Source: Methylomonas sp. LL1
GTDB lineage: Bacteria > Pseudomonadota > Gammaproteobacteria > Methylococcales > Methylomonadaceae
Length of the DNA stretch: 64,000 nucleotides
Assembly: GCF_015711015.1 (NCBI RefSeq)
Contig: NZ_CP064653.1
Coordinates: 3,162,001-3,226,000, forward strand
Reading direction: 5' to 3'
The translations under genes were made by a program, and so were the position numbers. Below are positions 36,088-46,286 of the stretch, one piece after another. Numbering within the stretch: the first letter of the stretch is position 1; each line of letters starts with the position of its first letter. Below the pieces are notes generated by a model that did not search any database, had not been told where the DNA came from, and saw only the letters and a list, made by a program, of their open reading frames with translations.

Positions 36088-36813
36088 TCAGAAGCCTAGA
36101 CTGGACAACAAATCATCGACATCCACCTGACTGGTAGCCACATCTCCATCCCTGTCGTCCACGCCCGGCACCACGGGTCCCGGCAGCTCATGCGGGGCCT
36201 GCCCCCCTGCCCTGCCCGTGCCGGTTTTTTGCCCGGAAATACTGATCAACTTGACCATGCTGATTTCCAGTTCCTGTACCAATTCGATCACTCGACGAAT
36301 AATTTGCCCGGTAATATCTTGAAAACCCTGCGCCATCAGTATGTCGTTCAAGCCGGCTTGAACCTGCTCCAACCCACCCTTCGATTCCTTGAAATGCCGC
36401 GAAATCTCGACACTCATGGCCTTAAATTCCTCCAGCGGCATTTCCCGATCCAGAAAGCGCAACCATTTGCCGGCTAATTGCTCGACTTGGTCGTTCAATG
36501 TTTGCGAAATAGGCAGCAGGTTTTCGACCGCCGTCAAGGTTTGATCGGCCGCTTGCTCGGTCATCGTAATCACGTATTGCAAGCGCTCCTTGGCATCGGG
36601 AATATCGTGCTCGGTCATCGCCGCGATTTTGGCATCGACGCTAAAACTGACCATGGTGTCGTGCAGTTGCCGGGTCAAGCGGCCAATTTCCTTGAATAAC
36701 TGAGTCTCGCGTAAGCCCGCCAACTCATCCAATAAGGCATCGGCGACCACCTCGTCCCCTTTCTCCAGCGCGGCAACCAAGTCTTTGGCCAAGCTCAGAA
36801 GATCTTCATTCAT
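36088..36813 (-). CDS. cheZ: CheY-P phosphatase CheZ
   Basis: 241 residues. A long helical hairpin holds the catalytic region MAQGFQDITGQIIRRVIELV (Asp and Gln of the QDxTGQ motif). The C-terminal tail DVDDLLSSLGF is the CheY-binding helix of the family. CheZ speeds loss of phosphate from CheY-P. It lies between cheY and cheA, 10 bases before cheA. Confidence 0.95.
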   Translation of the reverse strand: MNEDLLSLAKDLVAALEKGDEVVADALLDELAGLRETQLFKEIGRLTRQLHDTMVSFSVDAKIAAMTEHDIPDAKERLQYVITMTEQAADQTLTAVENLLPISQTLNDQVEQLAGKWLRFLDREMPLEEFKAMSVEISRHFKESKGGLEQVQAGLNDILMAQGFQDITGQIIRRVIELVQELEISMVKLISISGQKTGTGRAGGQAPHELPGPVVPGVDDRDGDVATSQVDVDDLLSSLGF

Positions 36814-36829
36814 CTTTCAATCCCCTAAT

Positions 36830-37204
36830 TTAGCCTTCAATACGTTCAAAGATTTTTTCGATTTTTTCTTTCAGGGTCGCTGCGGTAAAGGGCTTGATCA
36901 CATAACCGTTCACGCCGGCCTGTGCCGCCAAAATAATCTGCTCCCGTTTAGCCTCGGCCGTCACCATCAATACCGGCATGTTGGCCAAATTTGGATTGGC
37001 CCTGACGGCTTTCAGCAAGTCTATCCCGGTCATGCCCGGCATATTCCAGTCTGTAATCAAAAAATCGATACCGCCTTTTTGCAATATAGGCAATGCAGTC
37101 TTGCCGTCATCGGCCTCGACGGTATTGGTAAAACCCAGGTCTTTTAACAGGTTTTTTACTATTCTCCGCATTGTCGAAAAATCGTCGACAATCAGAATCT
37201 TCAT
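36830..37204 (-). CDS. cheY: Chemotaxis response regulator CheY
   Basis: 124 residues from ATG 37204, giving the usual [15 protein letters not shown] start; a TTG four codons upstream is less likely. The acidic pocket is IVDD, the phospho-acceptor Asp is in [11 protein letters not shown], and the switch Thr and Lys are in MVTAEAKR and [10 protein letters not shown]. CheY-P binds FliM/FliN to change flagellar rotation. Close match to the Pseudomonas CheY. Confidence 0.97.
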   Translation of the reverse strand: MKILIVDDFSTMRRIVKNLLKDLGFTNTVEADDGKTALPILQKGGIDFLITDWNMPGMTGIDLLKAVRANPNLANMPVLMVTAEAKREQIILAAQAGVNGYVIKPFTAATLKEKIEKIFERIEG

Positions 37205-37304
37205 GTTTTTATCCAAGGATAATCTCCACCCAGATTACTTTATCATTTAGGAACGAGCCCTCATTCGCCGCCAAAACCGGATAAAAATCAGTAGTCACGG
37301 CAAA

Positions 37305-38051
37305 TCAACCTCTTGCGCCATTATCTTTCCGATCCAACCAATCCGCAAGCCTGGCCCGGAGCCGCAACATGGCCTGACTGCAAATCTGGCTGACTCGGGA
37401 CTCGCTGACATCCAGTACCCGGCCTATCTCGCGCAAATTCAATTCGTCATCGTAATAGAGCGACACCACCAAGCGCTCCCTTTCCGGCAATTCGGCGATG
37501 GCCTTGGCCAAGGCTTGGTGAAAATTCTGCTGTATCAGTTGTTCTTCGGGTTGATAATTGGTATGGACATCATCAATGATGCTGTCTTCTCCCTGAATCA
37601 ACTCCTCGACACTAAAGGTTTTACAAGACACGGTGTCCTGTAGGATCTGGCGGTATTCCTCCAGCCCTATTCCCATTTTACTCGCCACTTCGCTATCCTT
37701 GGCATCGCGGCCGACTTGATTTTCCACTTCACGTATCGCTTCGGCGACCATCCGGGCTTTTTTATGCACCGAACGCGGCGTCCAGTCGGCTCGGCGTAAT
37801 TCATCCAACATGGCGCCACGAATGCGGATGCCCGCATAAGTCTCGAAACTGGCACCCTGGCCGGCATCATAATGCTTGATGGCTTCCAATAATCCCAGCA
37901 TACCGGATTGAATCAGATCATCGATCTGAACGGTATCGGGCAAGCGCCCCATCAGATGGTAGGCAATGCGTTTGACTAACGGTGCATGCTGAATCACCAA
38001 CTTATCGGTGTTTTCGGCCTGCACCGCGGCATACATTGCCGCTTTATTCAT
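37305..38051 (-). CDS. fliA: Flagellar sigma factor FliA (sigma 28)
   Basis: 248 residues from ATG 38051, overlapping the fleN stop (ATGA). Region 2 is seen as LVKRIAYHLMGRLPDTVQID and IQSGMLGLLEAIKHYD, then SFETYAGIRIRGAMLDELRR. Region 4 is the C-terminal YYDDELNLREIGRVLDVSES with RVSQI. It directs late flagellar and chemotaxis transcription. Confidence 0.96.
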   Translation of the reverse strand: MNKAAMYAAVQAENTDKLVIQHAPLVKRIAYHLMGRLPDTVQIDDLIQSGMLGLLEAIKHYDAGQGASFETYAGIRIRGAMLDELRRADWTPRSVHKKARMVAEAIREVENQVGRDAKDSEVASKMGIGLEEYRQILQDTVSCKTFSVEELIQGEDSIIDDVHTNYQPEEQLIQQNFHQALAKAIAELPERERLVVSLYYDDELNLREIGRVLDVSESRVSQICSQAMLRLRARLADWLDRKDNGARG

Positions 38052-38920
38052 GCAACATCCTCGCGGGTGCTGTATTGAATCATGCGTTCGACGAAAAATT
38101 CCAAATAACCGCCGGCCTTGAGTTTGATCGGCCAATGATCTATTTTGCGCGCCAGATTTCGAATCGCCAGCGCGGACTTGCTCTGCGGAAAAGCTTCGAC
38201 CACCGGAGTTTGTTTCTGCACGGATTTTTTCAAGTAGTCATCCTGGGGAACCGCGCCGACAAACTGTAAAGTCACATCAAGATAACGATCGGTCACCTTG
38301 CTTAATTTATTGAACAGGGCCTGACCGTGTTCGGCGGATTGCACCATATTGGTAATAATATGAAAACTGTTCAACCCGTAATCCCGATTCAGCAATTTGA
38401 TGTAGGCATAAGCGTCGGCCAGTGATGTCGGCTCATCGCACACCACGACAATGATTTCCTGGCAGGCGCGGGCAAAATTTACCACGCTCGCCGAAATACC
38501 GGCCGCGGTATCCACGATAAGCACATCCAACTCCTTGTCGATTTCACTAAATGCCCGAATTACCCCGGCCTGCTCGGCATTGCTTAAATCCGACATACGT
38601 TGGATACCGGAAGATGCCGGAATAATTTTCACCCCGGCCGGTCCGGTCATCATGATTTGCTTCAAGGTTTTTTCGCCGCTCAGGACATGCGACAAATTAA
38701 ATTCCGGAAACATGCCCAACAAAATGTCGACATTGGCCAAGCCCATATCGGCATCCAGTATCGCCACGCGCCGACCGACCTTGGCCAATGACACGCCGAT
38801 ATTGACCGATAAATTAGTCTTGCCGACCCCACCTTTGCCGCTGGTCACGGCTATCACTCGCACGGGTTTCATGTTTCTCATCTGTCTTATTCCAGTTGCC
38901 TGGTCGAATGATTTATGCAT
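38048..38920 (-). CDS. fleN: Flagellar number regulator FleN/FlhG
   Basis: 290 residues from ATG 38920, which overlaps the flhF stop by 8 bases. It is a MinD-type ATPase with deviant Walker A TSGKGGVGKTNLSVNIG, then DADMGLANVDILLG and IVDTAAGISASV. FleN/FlhG limits flagellar number in polar flagellates by acting on FlhF and the master regulator. Position flhF-fleN-fliA matches Pseudomonas and Vibrio. Confidence 0.95.
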   Translation of the reverse strand: MHKSFDQATGIRQMRNMKPVRVIAVTSGKGGVGKTNLSVNIGVSLAKVGRRVAILDADMGLANVDILLGMFPEFNLSHVLSGEKTLKQIMMTGPAGVKIIPASSGIQRMSDLSNAEQAGVIRAFSEIDKELDVLIVDTAAGISASVVNFARACQEIIVVVCDEPTSLADAYAYIKLLNRDYGLNSFHIITNMVQSAEHGQALFNKLSKVTDRYLDVTLQFVGAVPQDDYLKKSVQKQTPVVEAFPQSKSALAIRNLARKIDHWPIKLKAGGYLEFFVERMIQYSTREDVA

Positions 38921-40310
38921 GGCTTTCGGCCATCCAATTGTCATAATTCATAGTATCAGCGTACTGGTCTTCATCTTCCAACTGCATGCACTGCTGAATT
39001 AATGAATCCGCCTCGGGCGCGTAAATATCCTCGGGTACTTGTTGACCGTCGGTAATGAATGATAATGGCATACGCCGCTCAATCAATGCCGACAAGGCCG
39101 ACGCTTTTGTGACCGCCTCATCAAACTTAGTTAGTATAGTGGCTTGTGGCTCAAGAATCTGGAATGCATCCATAATTTCCAGCGCGGCCTTGTATTGCGT
39201 GGTTGCCGACATCACCAAATAGGATTGGATCGGCAGGTCGCCATGCTGCAAGGTTTTCAGTTGCTCGGCAAGCCGCAAGTCGCGTTGACTCATGCCGGCG
39301 GTGTCGATCAGGATCAAGCGCTTGTCGGAAAAACTATGAATATGCTGATGTAATTCTTCGGCATCGCCAGCCACCCGTACCGGCACATCCAGAATTTTAC
39401 CGTAAGTGTTGATTTGCTCGTGAGCACCGATCCGGTAATTATCGGTGGTAATCAAGGCAATCTCCCTTGAACCGTGTTTCAGGATAAATTGCGCCGCCAA
39501 TTTGGCGATAGTCGTGGTTTTACCCACGCCGGTTGAACCGACCAAGGCCGCAATACCGCCCTGTTCCAACAGGCGGTCGTCGGCGATCGGCATCACTTTG
39601 CTCAGCATTTCCCGCGACTTAGCCAAGGCCGTTGCAAGTTGTTTATGGCTACCGAGACGATTGACGATTTTGCCGGTAAGCGTTTTGGAGAAACCACAAT
39701 CGACTAGGTGTTCCTGCAGCTCATGCCGGACCGGTTGTTCGTTTGACTGGGGCAACAGAGCGATACTGGACAACTTGGTATCCAGCAACGTCCGCATGTC
39801 CTGCATTTCCTTGCGCATTTCGTCGATGAATTTATCCGTGGTGGGTGACTGTACCGGTTTGGGAGCCTCGGTTACCGGATTACGCTTGACCTCGGCGGCG
39901 GCCCAGGCCGGCTTTTCCGCCACCTTTAATTTCTCGGAAATTTTTTGAGCGTTGACGCTGGCCAACTGCACTTTTTCCGCATAACCGATGTACTGGTCCA
40001 GATTCCGACGCACGGGGTTTTCAGCTTCATTGCCTTTTTTGCGGGCGCTACTAAGTAAATGCGCCGGTTTATTGTCGCCGGCAAACTCGGGCAAATCGTA
40101 TTTTTTCAGACGTTTTGCCACCACTTCCTCTTCATGCTGCTGCTTCAGGTTTTTATGAATCACCTGCTCGTCGAAATCGCGTGCCGCCACGATCTCGACG
40201 CCACCATCAACGGAGCGATTGGACATAATCACCGCATCGGCGCCCAGTTCCTCTTTAACCATGCGCATGGCTTGGCGAATATCTGCTGCAAAAAAGCGTT
40301 TAATTTTCAT
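38913..40310 (-). CDS. flhF: Flagellar placement GTPase FlhF
   Basis: 465 residues. An N-terminal B-region begins MKIKRFFAADIRQAMRMVKE and is followed by a long basic linker. The SRP-type NG domain has P-loop LVGSTGVGKTTTIAKLA, then TTDNYRIGAHEQI, LIDTAGMSQRD and TKFDEAV. FlhF recruits the first flagellar parts to the pole. It starts 20 bases after flhA. Confidence 0.96.
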   Translation of the reverse strand: MKIKRFFAADIRQAMRMVKEELGADAVIMSNRSVDGGVEIVAARDFDEQVIHKNLKQQHEEEVVAKRLKKYDLPEFAGDNKPAHLLSSARKKGNEAENPVRRNLDQYIGYAEKVQLASVNAQKISEKLKVAEKPAWAAAEVKRNPVTEAPKPVQSPTTDKFIDEMRKEMQDMRTLLDTKLSSIALLPQSNEQPVRHELQEHLVDCGFSKTLTGKIVNRLGSHKQLATALAKSREMLSKVMPIADDRLLEQGGIAALVGSTGVGKTTTIAKLAAQFILKHGSREIALITTDNYRIGAHEQINTYGKILDVPVRVAGDAEELHQHIHSFSDKRLILIDTAGMSQRDLRLAEQLKTLQHGDLPIQSYLVMSATTQYKAALEIMDAFQILEPQATILTKFDEAVTKASALSALIERRMPLSFITDGQQVPEDIYAPEADSLIQQCMQLEDEDQYADTMNYDNWMAESHA

Positions 40311-40330
40311 CGCTTGTCCTCGTTAAACAT

Positions 40331-42436
40331 TTAAGCACGCTGTCCGACCGTCGAAATCACCCGGATTTGCCTATCCTGAGGAATTTCGTTATATGCCAGC
40401 ACATGCAAACCGGGTATCGAATGACGAACGAAGCGTGCCAGCCAGGGCCGGATGAAGGAGGAAACCAGCAATACCGCTGCTTGCCCTTCCATTTCCATCC
40501 GTTGCGCACTTTCTTCCAGAGATTGGTGCATTTGTTCCGCTAAACCAGGCTCCAATCCCGCACCACCGTCGCTCGCCGTCTGCAAGGATTTATGCAATAT
40601 CTGTTCCAGGCTTGGATCCAACGTAATCACGGGAATCTCCATCCGTACCCCATTGATTTCATGGATAATTGAGCGCCCCAGCGAGGCCCTGACCGCCGAG
40701 GTCAAGATGTCCGGATCTTGACTCTTAGTCCCGTACTCCGCCAAAGTTTCGGCGATAGTGCGAATATCGCGAATCGACACCCGCTCCAACAATAGGTTTT
40801 GCAGCACTTTGACTACCACGCCCAACGGCAAGGTCTTCGGCACCAAATCCTCCACCAACTTAGGCGCAACCTTGGCTAAATTATCCATCAGTTGCTGAGC
40901 TTCCTCATAACCGAATAAATCATGCGCATTACTTTGCAAAATATGACTAAGATGAGTCGCCACCACGGTACCAGGATCGACCACGGTATATCCCAGGGTT
41001 TGAGCTTGGTCTTTCTGCGATAACTCGATCCACACCGCATCCAGTCCAAAGGCGGGATCCTTACAGGCTACGCCCTGCACGGTGCCGAACACCCGCCCAG
41101 GATTGATCGCCATTTCCTTGTCGGGCATGATTTCGGCTTCACCCACCGAAACCCCCATCAACGAAATACGATAGGCTGTCGGCGATAAATCCAGGTTATC
41201 CCGAATATGCACCGAAGGAATCAGGAAACCCAAATCTTGCGACAGTTTCTTCCGCACGCCCTTGATCCGGGTCATCAACTGCCCACCCTGATTCCTATCC
41301 ACCAACGGAATCAAGCGATAACCTACTTCAAGGCCGATCGTATCCACCGGCATCACATCATCCCAGCCCAATTCCTTGATCTCGGCCTTGGCCAACTGCT
41401 GTTGCGGGGTGACGATGCGTTCCATTTCCAGGGCTTTTTCTTCCTCCAGCTTACGCCGGCGATCGATTAGATAAGCCGCCCCCACCAACGCCAGCGACAA
41501 CAGGATAAACACCATATTCGGCATGCCGGGAATGATACCCAGCAAGCCCATCACCGCCGCAGTCACCAGTAAGGTTCTAGGATCCTCGAATAATTGGGCC
41601 GAGACTTGCTGACCTAAATCCTGCTTACTGCCTCTGACTCGGGTCACGACCATCGCCGAAGCCACCGACAATAACAAGGCCGGAATTTGCGCCACCAGAC
41701 CGTCACCGATCGTCAACAGTACATAGACATTGGCCGCGTCGGCAAAACTCATTCCATGCTGCCCCACACCTATCGCCAAGCCACCGATCACGTTGACGAA
41801 TAGAATGATGATGCCGGCCACGGCGTCGCCACGCACGAATTTGCTGGCACCGTCCATCGAACCGTAAAAATCAGCTTCGGCCGCTACTTCCTCGCGCCTT
41901 GCCCGGGCCTGGTCCTGATTGATCAAGCCTGAATTCAAATCGGCATCGATCGCCATCTGCTTGCCCGGCATCGCGTCCAAGGTAAAACGGGCACTCACCT
42001 CGGCCACCCGGCCGGCACCCTTGGTGACCACCACAAAGTTGATCACCACCAAAATGGCGAACACAACGATACCCACGGCAAAATTGCCGCCGATCACAAA
42101 CGATCCGAAAGCCTCGATCACCTTACCCGCGGCATCGCCTCCCTCATGCCCCATCATCAACACCACCCGGGTAGAGGCGACATTCAGCGCCAAGCGAAAT
42201 AGGGTCGCTACCAGGATCACGGTCGGAAACGAGGCGAATTCCAGTGGCTTCAGGGTATAAATCACCACCAGCAGGATGATCAACGAAAAAGCGATATTGA
42301 AGGTAAAAAACAAATCCAGCAGGAATGCCGGCAATGGCAGTACCAAAAGAGCCAGCAGCATGATGATGGCAAGCGGAGCCCCCAGTCCCATGCCTGTCAG
42401 TGATTTCAATGCGTTTATGATTTTTGCAAAATCCAT
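40331..42436 (-). CDS. flhA: Flagellar export gate protein FlhA
   Basis: 701 residues, typical FlhA length: about eight N-terminal membrane helices, the FHIPEP-type cytoplasmic loop (ASAMVVTRVRGSKQDLGQQV nearby) and a large C-terminal cytoplasmic domain (LEVGYRLIPLVD, GVSVGEAEIMPDKEMAINPG). The family motif AVAGIIILFVNVIGGLAIGV is clear. FlhA is part of the flagellar type III export gate and docks chaperone-substrate complexes. Confidence 0.97.
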   Translation of the reverse strand: MDFAKIINALKSLTGMGLGAPLAIIMLLALLVLPLPAFLLDLFFTFNIAFSLIILLVVIYTLKPLEFASFPTVILVATLFRLALNVASTRVVLMMGHEGGDAAGKVIEAFGSFVIGGNFAVGIVVFAILVVINFVVVTKGAGRVAEVSARFTLDAMPGKQMAIDADLNSGLINQDQARARREEVAAEADFYGSMDGASKFVRGDAVAGIIILFVNVIGGLAIGVGQHGMSFADAANVYVLLTIGDGLVAQIPALLLSVASAMVVTRVRGSKQDLGQQVSAQLFEDPRTLLVTAAVMGLLGIIPGMPNMVFILLSLALVGAAYLIDRRRKLEEEKALEMERIVTPQQQLAKAEIKELGWDDVMPVDTIGLEVGYRLIPLVDRNQGGQLMTRIKGVRKKLSQDLGFLIPSVHIRDNLDLSPTAYRISLMGVSVGEAEIMPDKEMAINPGRVFGTVQGVACKDPAFGLDAVWIELSQKDQAQTLGYTVVDPGTVVATHLSHILQSNAHDLFGYEEAQQLMDNLAKVAPKLVEDLVPKTLPLGVVVKVLQNLLLERVSIRDIRTIAETLAEYGTKSQDPDILTSAVRASLGRSIIHEINGVRMEIPVITLDPSLEQILHKSLQTASDGGAGLEPGLAEQMHQSLEESAQRMEMEGQAAVLLVSSFIRPWLARFVRHSIPGLHVLAYNEIPQDRQIRVISTVGQRA

Positions 42437-42454
42437 GTTAGGCTCGTTTCGCTT

Positions 42455-43579
42455 TTATTGCCTGAATTCGTCGGGAACGTCTACATCACTCGGCGGCACT
42501 GGCTTTACCCAGCCTTGTTGGGACGCCGCCCTGAGCTGAAAAACGTAGGCCAGCACTTGCGCCACCGCCAGAAACAACCCCCGCGGAATCTCTTGATTCA
42601 GTTCCGTCGAATAATACAGAGCCCTGGCCAGAGAGGGTGCCGCCACCAGCACCACTTTATTGGCCAACGCCAGATTACGGATCTGGGCCGCCACCAAATC
42701 CGTACCCTTGGCCACCAGCACCGGGGCGCCGCCGCCATTTTGGTCATATTTTAATGCCACCGCAAAGTGTGTGGGATTGGTCACGATCACATCCGCGCTG
42801 GGCACAGCCTCCATCATCCGCCTTTGCGCGGCCTGCATCTGCATTTGCCGGATTTTGCCCTTGACTTCCGGACTACCCTCCGACTCCTTGGCTTCGTCGC
42901 GGATCTCCTGCTTGGTCATCTTCAACTGGCGCTGGTGATTCCATAACTGGTACGGCACATCGATCAACACCAACAATATAAAGGTCGCACTCAATACCAG
43001 CACGGACATCACAATGATTTCGCCAACCCGAAAGATACCGGCCTCGAGCGTTAACCTGCTCAAACTCATGAAATCATCGAAATAGACTTTGAACAGGTTC
43101 CAGGCCACGAAGCCGATCAATATCACCTTGATAACGGCCTTGACCAACTCCATCACGCCTTGAATGCCGAAAATCTTTTTGATGCCTTGCAGCGGATTAA
43201 GTTTGGAGAATTTGGGTTCGAAGGCTTCTTCCGAAAAATTCCAGCCTCCCATCAGCAACGGCGTCAATAAATCGGCGATCATCAGAATAATCATCAACGG
43301 CAACACGACCGAATAACCTTCAACCATAGCCATTTTGAAATGCATGACCGGCGTGATGGGGTCAAAGATGGTATCCCGCGACAACTGAAACTGATGTTTC
43401 ATCATCTTCAGCAAGCCCTGTACCATGTACTGTCCCGTATAAAAAAACAGCGCGGCGCTGACAATCAACGTCACAAAGGTATTGAGTTCCTTGGAACGCG
43501 GTACCTGACCTTTCCTGCGCGAGTCAGCTAACCGCTTACCAGTGGGCTCTTCGGTTTTGTCGTCGGCATCTTCCGCCAT
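42455..43579 (-). CDS. flhB: Flagellar export switch protein FlhB
   Basis: 374 residues. N-terminal DKTEEPTGKRLADSRRKGQVPRS and four membrane helices lead to the cytoplasmic domain with the self-cleavage site NPTH (VTNPTHFAVALKYD). FlhB switches export from rod/hook to filament proteins. Its start and the fliR stop share a base (TGATG). Confidence 0.97.
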   Translation of the reverse strand: MAEDADDKTEEPTGKRLADSRRKGQVPRSKELNTFVTLIVSAALFFYTGQYMVQGLLKMMKHQFQLSRDTIFDPITPVMHFKMAMVEGYSVVLPLMIILMIADLLTPLLMGGWNFSEEAFEPKFSKLNPLQGIKKIFGIQGVMELVKAVIKVILIGFVAWNLFKVYFDDFMSLSRLTLEAGIFRVGEIIVMSVLVLSATFILLVLIDVPYQLWNHQRQLKMTKQEIRDEAKESEGSPEVKGKIRQMQMQAAQRRMMEAVPSADVIVTNPTHFAVALKYDQNGGGAPVLVAKGTDLVAAQIRNLALANKVVLVAAPSLARALYYSTELNQEIPRGLFLAVAQVLAYVFQLRAASQQGWVKPVPPSDVDVPDEFRQ

Positions 43580-44355
43580 CAGCTCATCCTCAACATTTCA
43601 CTGATCAGGACAAAACCCGCGTGCAACCAATCGCTAAAGCCTTCCAGCATGGTAGCCAGCCCGACCCAAATCAGCGCCATTCCTAATAAAATAGTGATCG
43701 GAAATCCGACGCCAAACAGTTGCAATTGCGGCGCCGCTTTTGAAGCTACGCCGAAACTGATGTTGACAAACAACAAGGTCGCCATGATAGGCAGGGACAG
43801 CAACACGCCACCGGCAAATATCTGACTACTCCAAGCTATCATGCGCCACAGGTCGGACTTGTCCAAACTGTCGGCAGCCACCGGCAAAGTGCTAAAACTC
43901 TGTGCCAACATCTCGATCAGCAACAAATGCCCGTCAACGGCCAAAAACAACAAGCTGGATCCGATCACAAAAAGCTGCGCAATCACCGGGGTTTGCACGC
44001 CGGTTGCAGGATCGACCAGCGAGGCAAACCCCAATCCCATGCCGTAGGCAATCGTCTGACCGGCAAATAGCATGATCGAAAATACCATTTGCAGAATAAA
44101 GCCGGTCGAAATCCCCAACATGACTTGCTGTATGGTCACCATCAACCCCTCGGGACTGAATAAAGCAACCGCCGGCATCGGCGGCAAGGTGGGCACCACT
44201 GCAAACGTAATCAATAGACTCAGCATCATTTTCAATCTGGCCGGCACACTATTGACGCTAAAAACCGGAATTGAAATGAACATTGAGCTTATCCGCATGA
44301 ATGGCCAAACAAATGAGGCGAGATAGGCTATGAGTTCGTCTTCTCGAAAGTTCAT
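43579..44355 (-). CDS. fliR: Flagellar export channel protein FliR
   Basis: 258 residues with about six to seven hydrophobic segments. Typical stretches are FVWPFMRISSMFISIPVF and GFILQMVFSIMLFAGQTIAYG with GLGFASLVDPATG following. FliR caps the FliP-FliQ-FliR export channel. It is coupled to fliQ (ATGA overlap) and flhB. Confidence 0.96.
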   Translation of the reverse strand: MNFREDELIAYLASFVWPFMRISSMFISIPVFSVNSVPARLKMMLSLLITFAVVPTLPPMPAVALFSPEGLMVTIQQVMLGISTGFILQMVFSIMLFAGQTIAYGMGLGFASLVDPATGVQTPVIAQLFVIGSSLLFLAVDGHLLLIEMLAQSFSTLPVAADSLDKSDLWRMIAWSSQIFAGGVLLSLPIMATLLFVNISFGVASKAAPQLQLFGVGFPITILLGMALIWVGLATMLEGFSDWLHAGFVLISEMLRMS

Positions 44356-44621
44356 CCTATCAAGGTAGGAATTTCACGCATCAAATCGTGGAAATAATCG
44401 ATCAACATTTGTAGCATGCCGGGACCGGCAATCATTAATACCACAATAATCGTTGCCAGCTTGGGTATGAAGGACAGAGTCTGTTCCTGTATCGAGGTGG
44501 CGGCCTGAAACATCGACACCAGCAAACCTACCGCCAACGAAGACAACAAAATCGGCCCCATCAGTTTCAAAGACACCAATACCGTTTCCTGCGCTATATT
44601 CGATATGGTTTCCGGAGTCAT
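44352..44621 (-). CDS. fliQ: Flagellar export channel protein FliQ
   Basis: 89 residues, the usual size, with two membrane helices (PILLSSLAVGLLVSMFQAAT and LATIIVVLMIAGPGMLQMLI) and the motif SIQEQTLSFIPK between them. Four copies assemble in the export channel. It lies 15 bases after fliP. Confidence 0.96.
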   Translation of the reverse strand: MTPETISNIAQETVLVSLKLMGPILLSSLAVGLLVSMFQAATSIQEQTLSFIPKLATIIVVLMIAGPGMLQMLIDYFHDLMREIPTLIG

Positions 44622-44636
44622 TTCGGCATCGTTAGC

Positions 44637-45392
44637 TTAGACATAAAAACTGGCGGCCAGCATTTCCAACACTAGCGACCACCCGTCCGCCAGTACAAAC
44701 AGCATGATTTTGAAGGGCAGTGACACGATCATCGGCGACAACATCATCATGCCCATCGACATCAACACGCTGGCCACCACCAAGTCGATCACCAAAAACG
44801 GCAAAAAAATCAGAAACCCTATTTGAAAGGCGGTTTTGAGCTCACTGGTTACATAGGCCGGTAACAACAGCGAAAAAGGCACGTCCTCGGGTTTATCGAT
44901 ATTTTCCTTGCCGGAAATCCGGATAAACATATCGATATCCGCCTCGCGGGTCTGCTTCAACATGAATTGCTTGAGCGGTTCCGATGCATTGTCTATGGCC
45001 GTGGTCACATCGATCTTTTCCTCCAAATAGGGCTGCACCGCCGTTTCGTTGATCTTTTCCAGAACCGGCATCATGATGAATATGGTCAGAAACAAGGACA
45101 ATCCCAACAATACCTGATTACTCGGCGCCTGCTGCGCGCCTAAAGCCTGTCTCAACAAACTCAGCACGATCATGATTCGGGTAAACGAAGTCATGGTTAA
45201 CAACAATGCCGGCAATAGCGTCAGCATGGTCATGAGGGCCAAAATTTGAATCGTCACCGTATAGCTTTCCCCGCCCTTGGGGTTGCTGGTAACGGTAATG
45301 GCTTCTATGCCCGGCACGGCGGCCCAGGCCCCCTCCGGTAACAACAGGTTCAAAACGACAAGCCCGAATAAAACCAGCGTGGAATTAAACAT
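44637..45392 (-). CDS. fliP: Flagellar export channel protein FliP
   Basis: 251 residues from ATG 45392, which overlaps the fliO end by 8 bases. A signal peptide ([20 protein letters not shown] to AWAA) and four helices are present. Family motifs are [24 protein letters not shown] and [20 protein letters not shown], plus [18 protein letters not shown]. Five copies form the core of the export channel. Confidence 0.96.
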   Translation of the reverse strand: MFNSTLVLFGLVVLNLLLPEGAWAAVPGIEAITVTSNPKGGESYTVTIQILALMTMLTLLPALLLTMTSFTRIMIVLSLLRQALGAQQAPSNQVLLGLSLFLTIFIMMPVLEKINETAVQPYLEEKIDVTTAIDNASEPLKQFMLKQTREADIDMFIRISGKENIDKPEDVPFSLLLPAYVTSELKTAFQIGFLIFLPFLVIDLVVASVLMSMGMMMLSPMIVSLPFKIMLFVLADGWSLVLEMLAASFYV

Positions 45393-45825
45393 CGGCCTTG
45401 CCCTGCAAGACTTGTTGCAACTTTTTCGCAAACAAACCGCTATCGTTATCGCCCGGTTGCTCTTGAAACAAGCGTGATTCACCTTCTAGTTCCAGCAATT
45501 TATCCACTCGCCCAGGCGTTACCCCCAGCAACAGCTGTTTCTCGCCGACTCTGACCAACACCAGCTTCTCCCGCATGCCTAACGACAAACCGGAGATTAC
45601 CGCTAATTGACTCTTTCCGGCAAAAGACAAGCCGCCGGTTTTGCGTAACAACCAAATTAACAGCCCAAAAATTGCCAGCACCAAACCCAAGGCCAATACC
45701 CATTGCAAAACATCGGCATAGGAGACGATTTTTGCCGCCTGCCTTTGCGCGTCAACCTCTTCGGCATGCGCGGCAAAGGTATTCAGTAACCCCAGGCCAA
45801 AAACAATCGAACATTTTTTGTTCAT
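45385..45825 (-). CDS. fliO: Flagellar biosynthesis protein FliO
   Basis: 146 residues with a signal-like N-terminus ([19 protein letters not shown]), one membrane helix ([20 protein letters not shown]) and the cytoplasmic FliO/MopB domain ([20 protein letters not shown]). FliO helps assemble FliP into the channel. It overlaps fliN (TGATG) and fliP. Confidence 0.93.
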   Translation of the reverse strand: MNKKCSIVFGLGLLNTFAAHAEEVDAQRQAAKIVSYADVLQWVLALGLVLAIFGLLIWLLRKTGGLSFAGKSQLAVISGLSLGMREKLVLVRVGEKQLLLGVTPGRVDKLLELEGESRLFQEQPGDNDSGLFAKKLQQVLQGKADV

Positions 45826-46265
45826 CAGCCCAGCTTTCTAACCCGTTCCGACGGACTGATAATATCGGTCAAACGAATGCCGAACTTGTCGTTTACCACG
45901 ACCACTTCGCCATGCGCCACCAAGGTTCCGTTCACCAACACATCCATCGGCTCCCCGGCAAATCGATCCAATTCCACCACCGAACCCTGATTGAGCTGTA
46001 GCAAATTCCGAATATTGATTTTTGTCCGACCGATTTCCAAGGAGACAGTGACCGGCACATCCAGAATCACATCCAACTTGACTTCATCGGAATTCGTATA
46101 GTTTTTCTGTTTCAGATCTTCCAGATTAGGGAACTCGGCCGCCGCATAACCGCCCGCCGGATTGGCGCCCGCTTGCTGCTCCTTCATCGCCTCACCCCAA
46201 TCGGCCCCGGCCTGCTCGTTCAGGGCATCCGCCCAGTCATTACCTATTTCGTCGTTCTCGCTCAT
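45825..46265 (-). CDS. fliN: Flagellar switch protein FliN
   Basis: 146 residues. An acidic, Ala/Gly-rich N-terminus is followed by the SpoA domain: LDVILDVPVTVSLEIGRTKI, LQLNQGSVVELDRFAGEP, DVLVNGTLVAHGEVVVVND and RLTDIISP. FliN builds the C-ring with FliM and FliG. Position between fliM and fliO is standard. Confidence 0.97.
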   Translation of the reverse strand: MSENDEIGNDWADALNEQAGADWGEAMKEQQAGANPAGGYAAAEFPNLEDLKQKNYTNSDEVKLDVILDVPVTVSLEIGRTKINIRNLLQLNQGSVVELDRFAGEPMDVLVNGTLVAHGEVVVVNDKFGIRLTDIISPSERVRKLG

Positions 46266-46286
46266 ATTTTTGGCCCGTCTAATCCG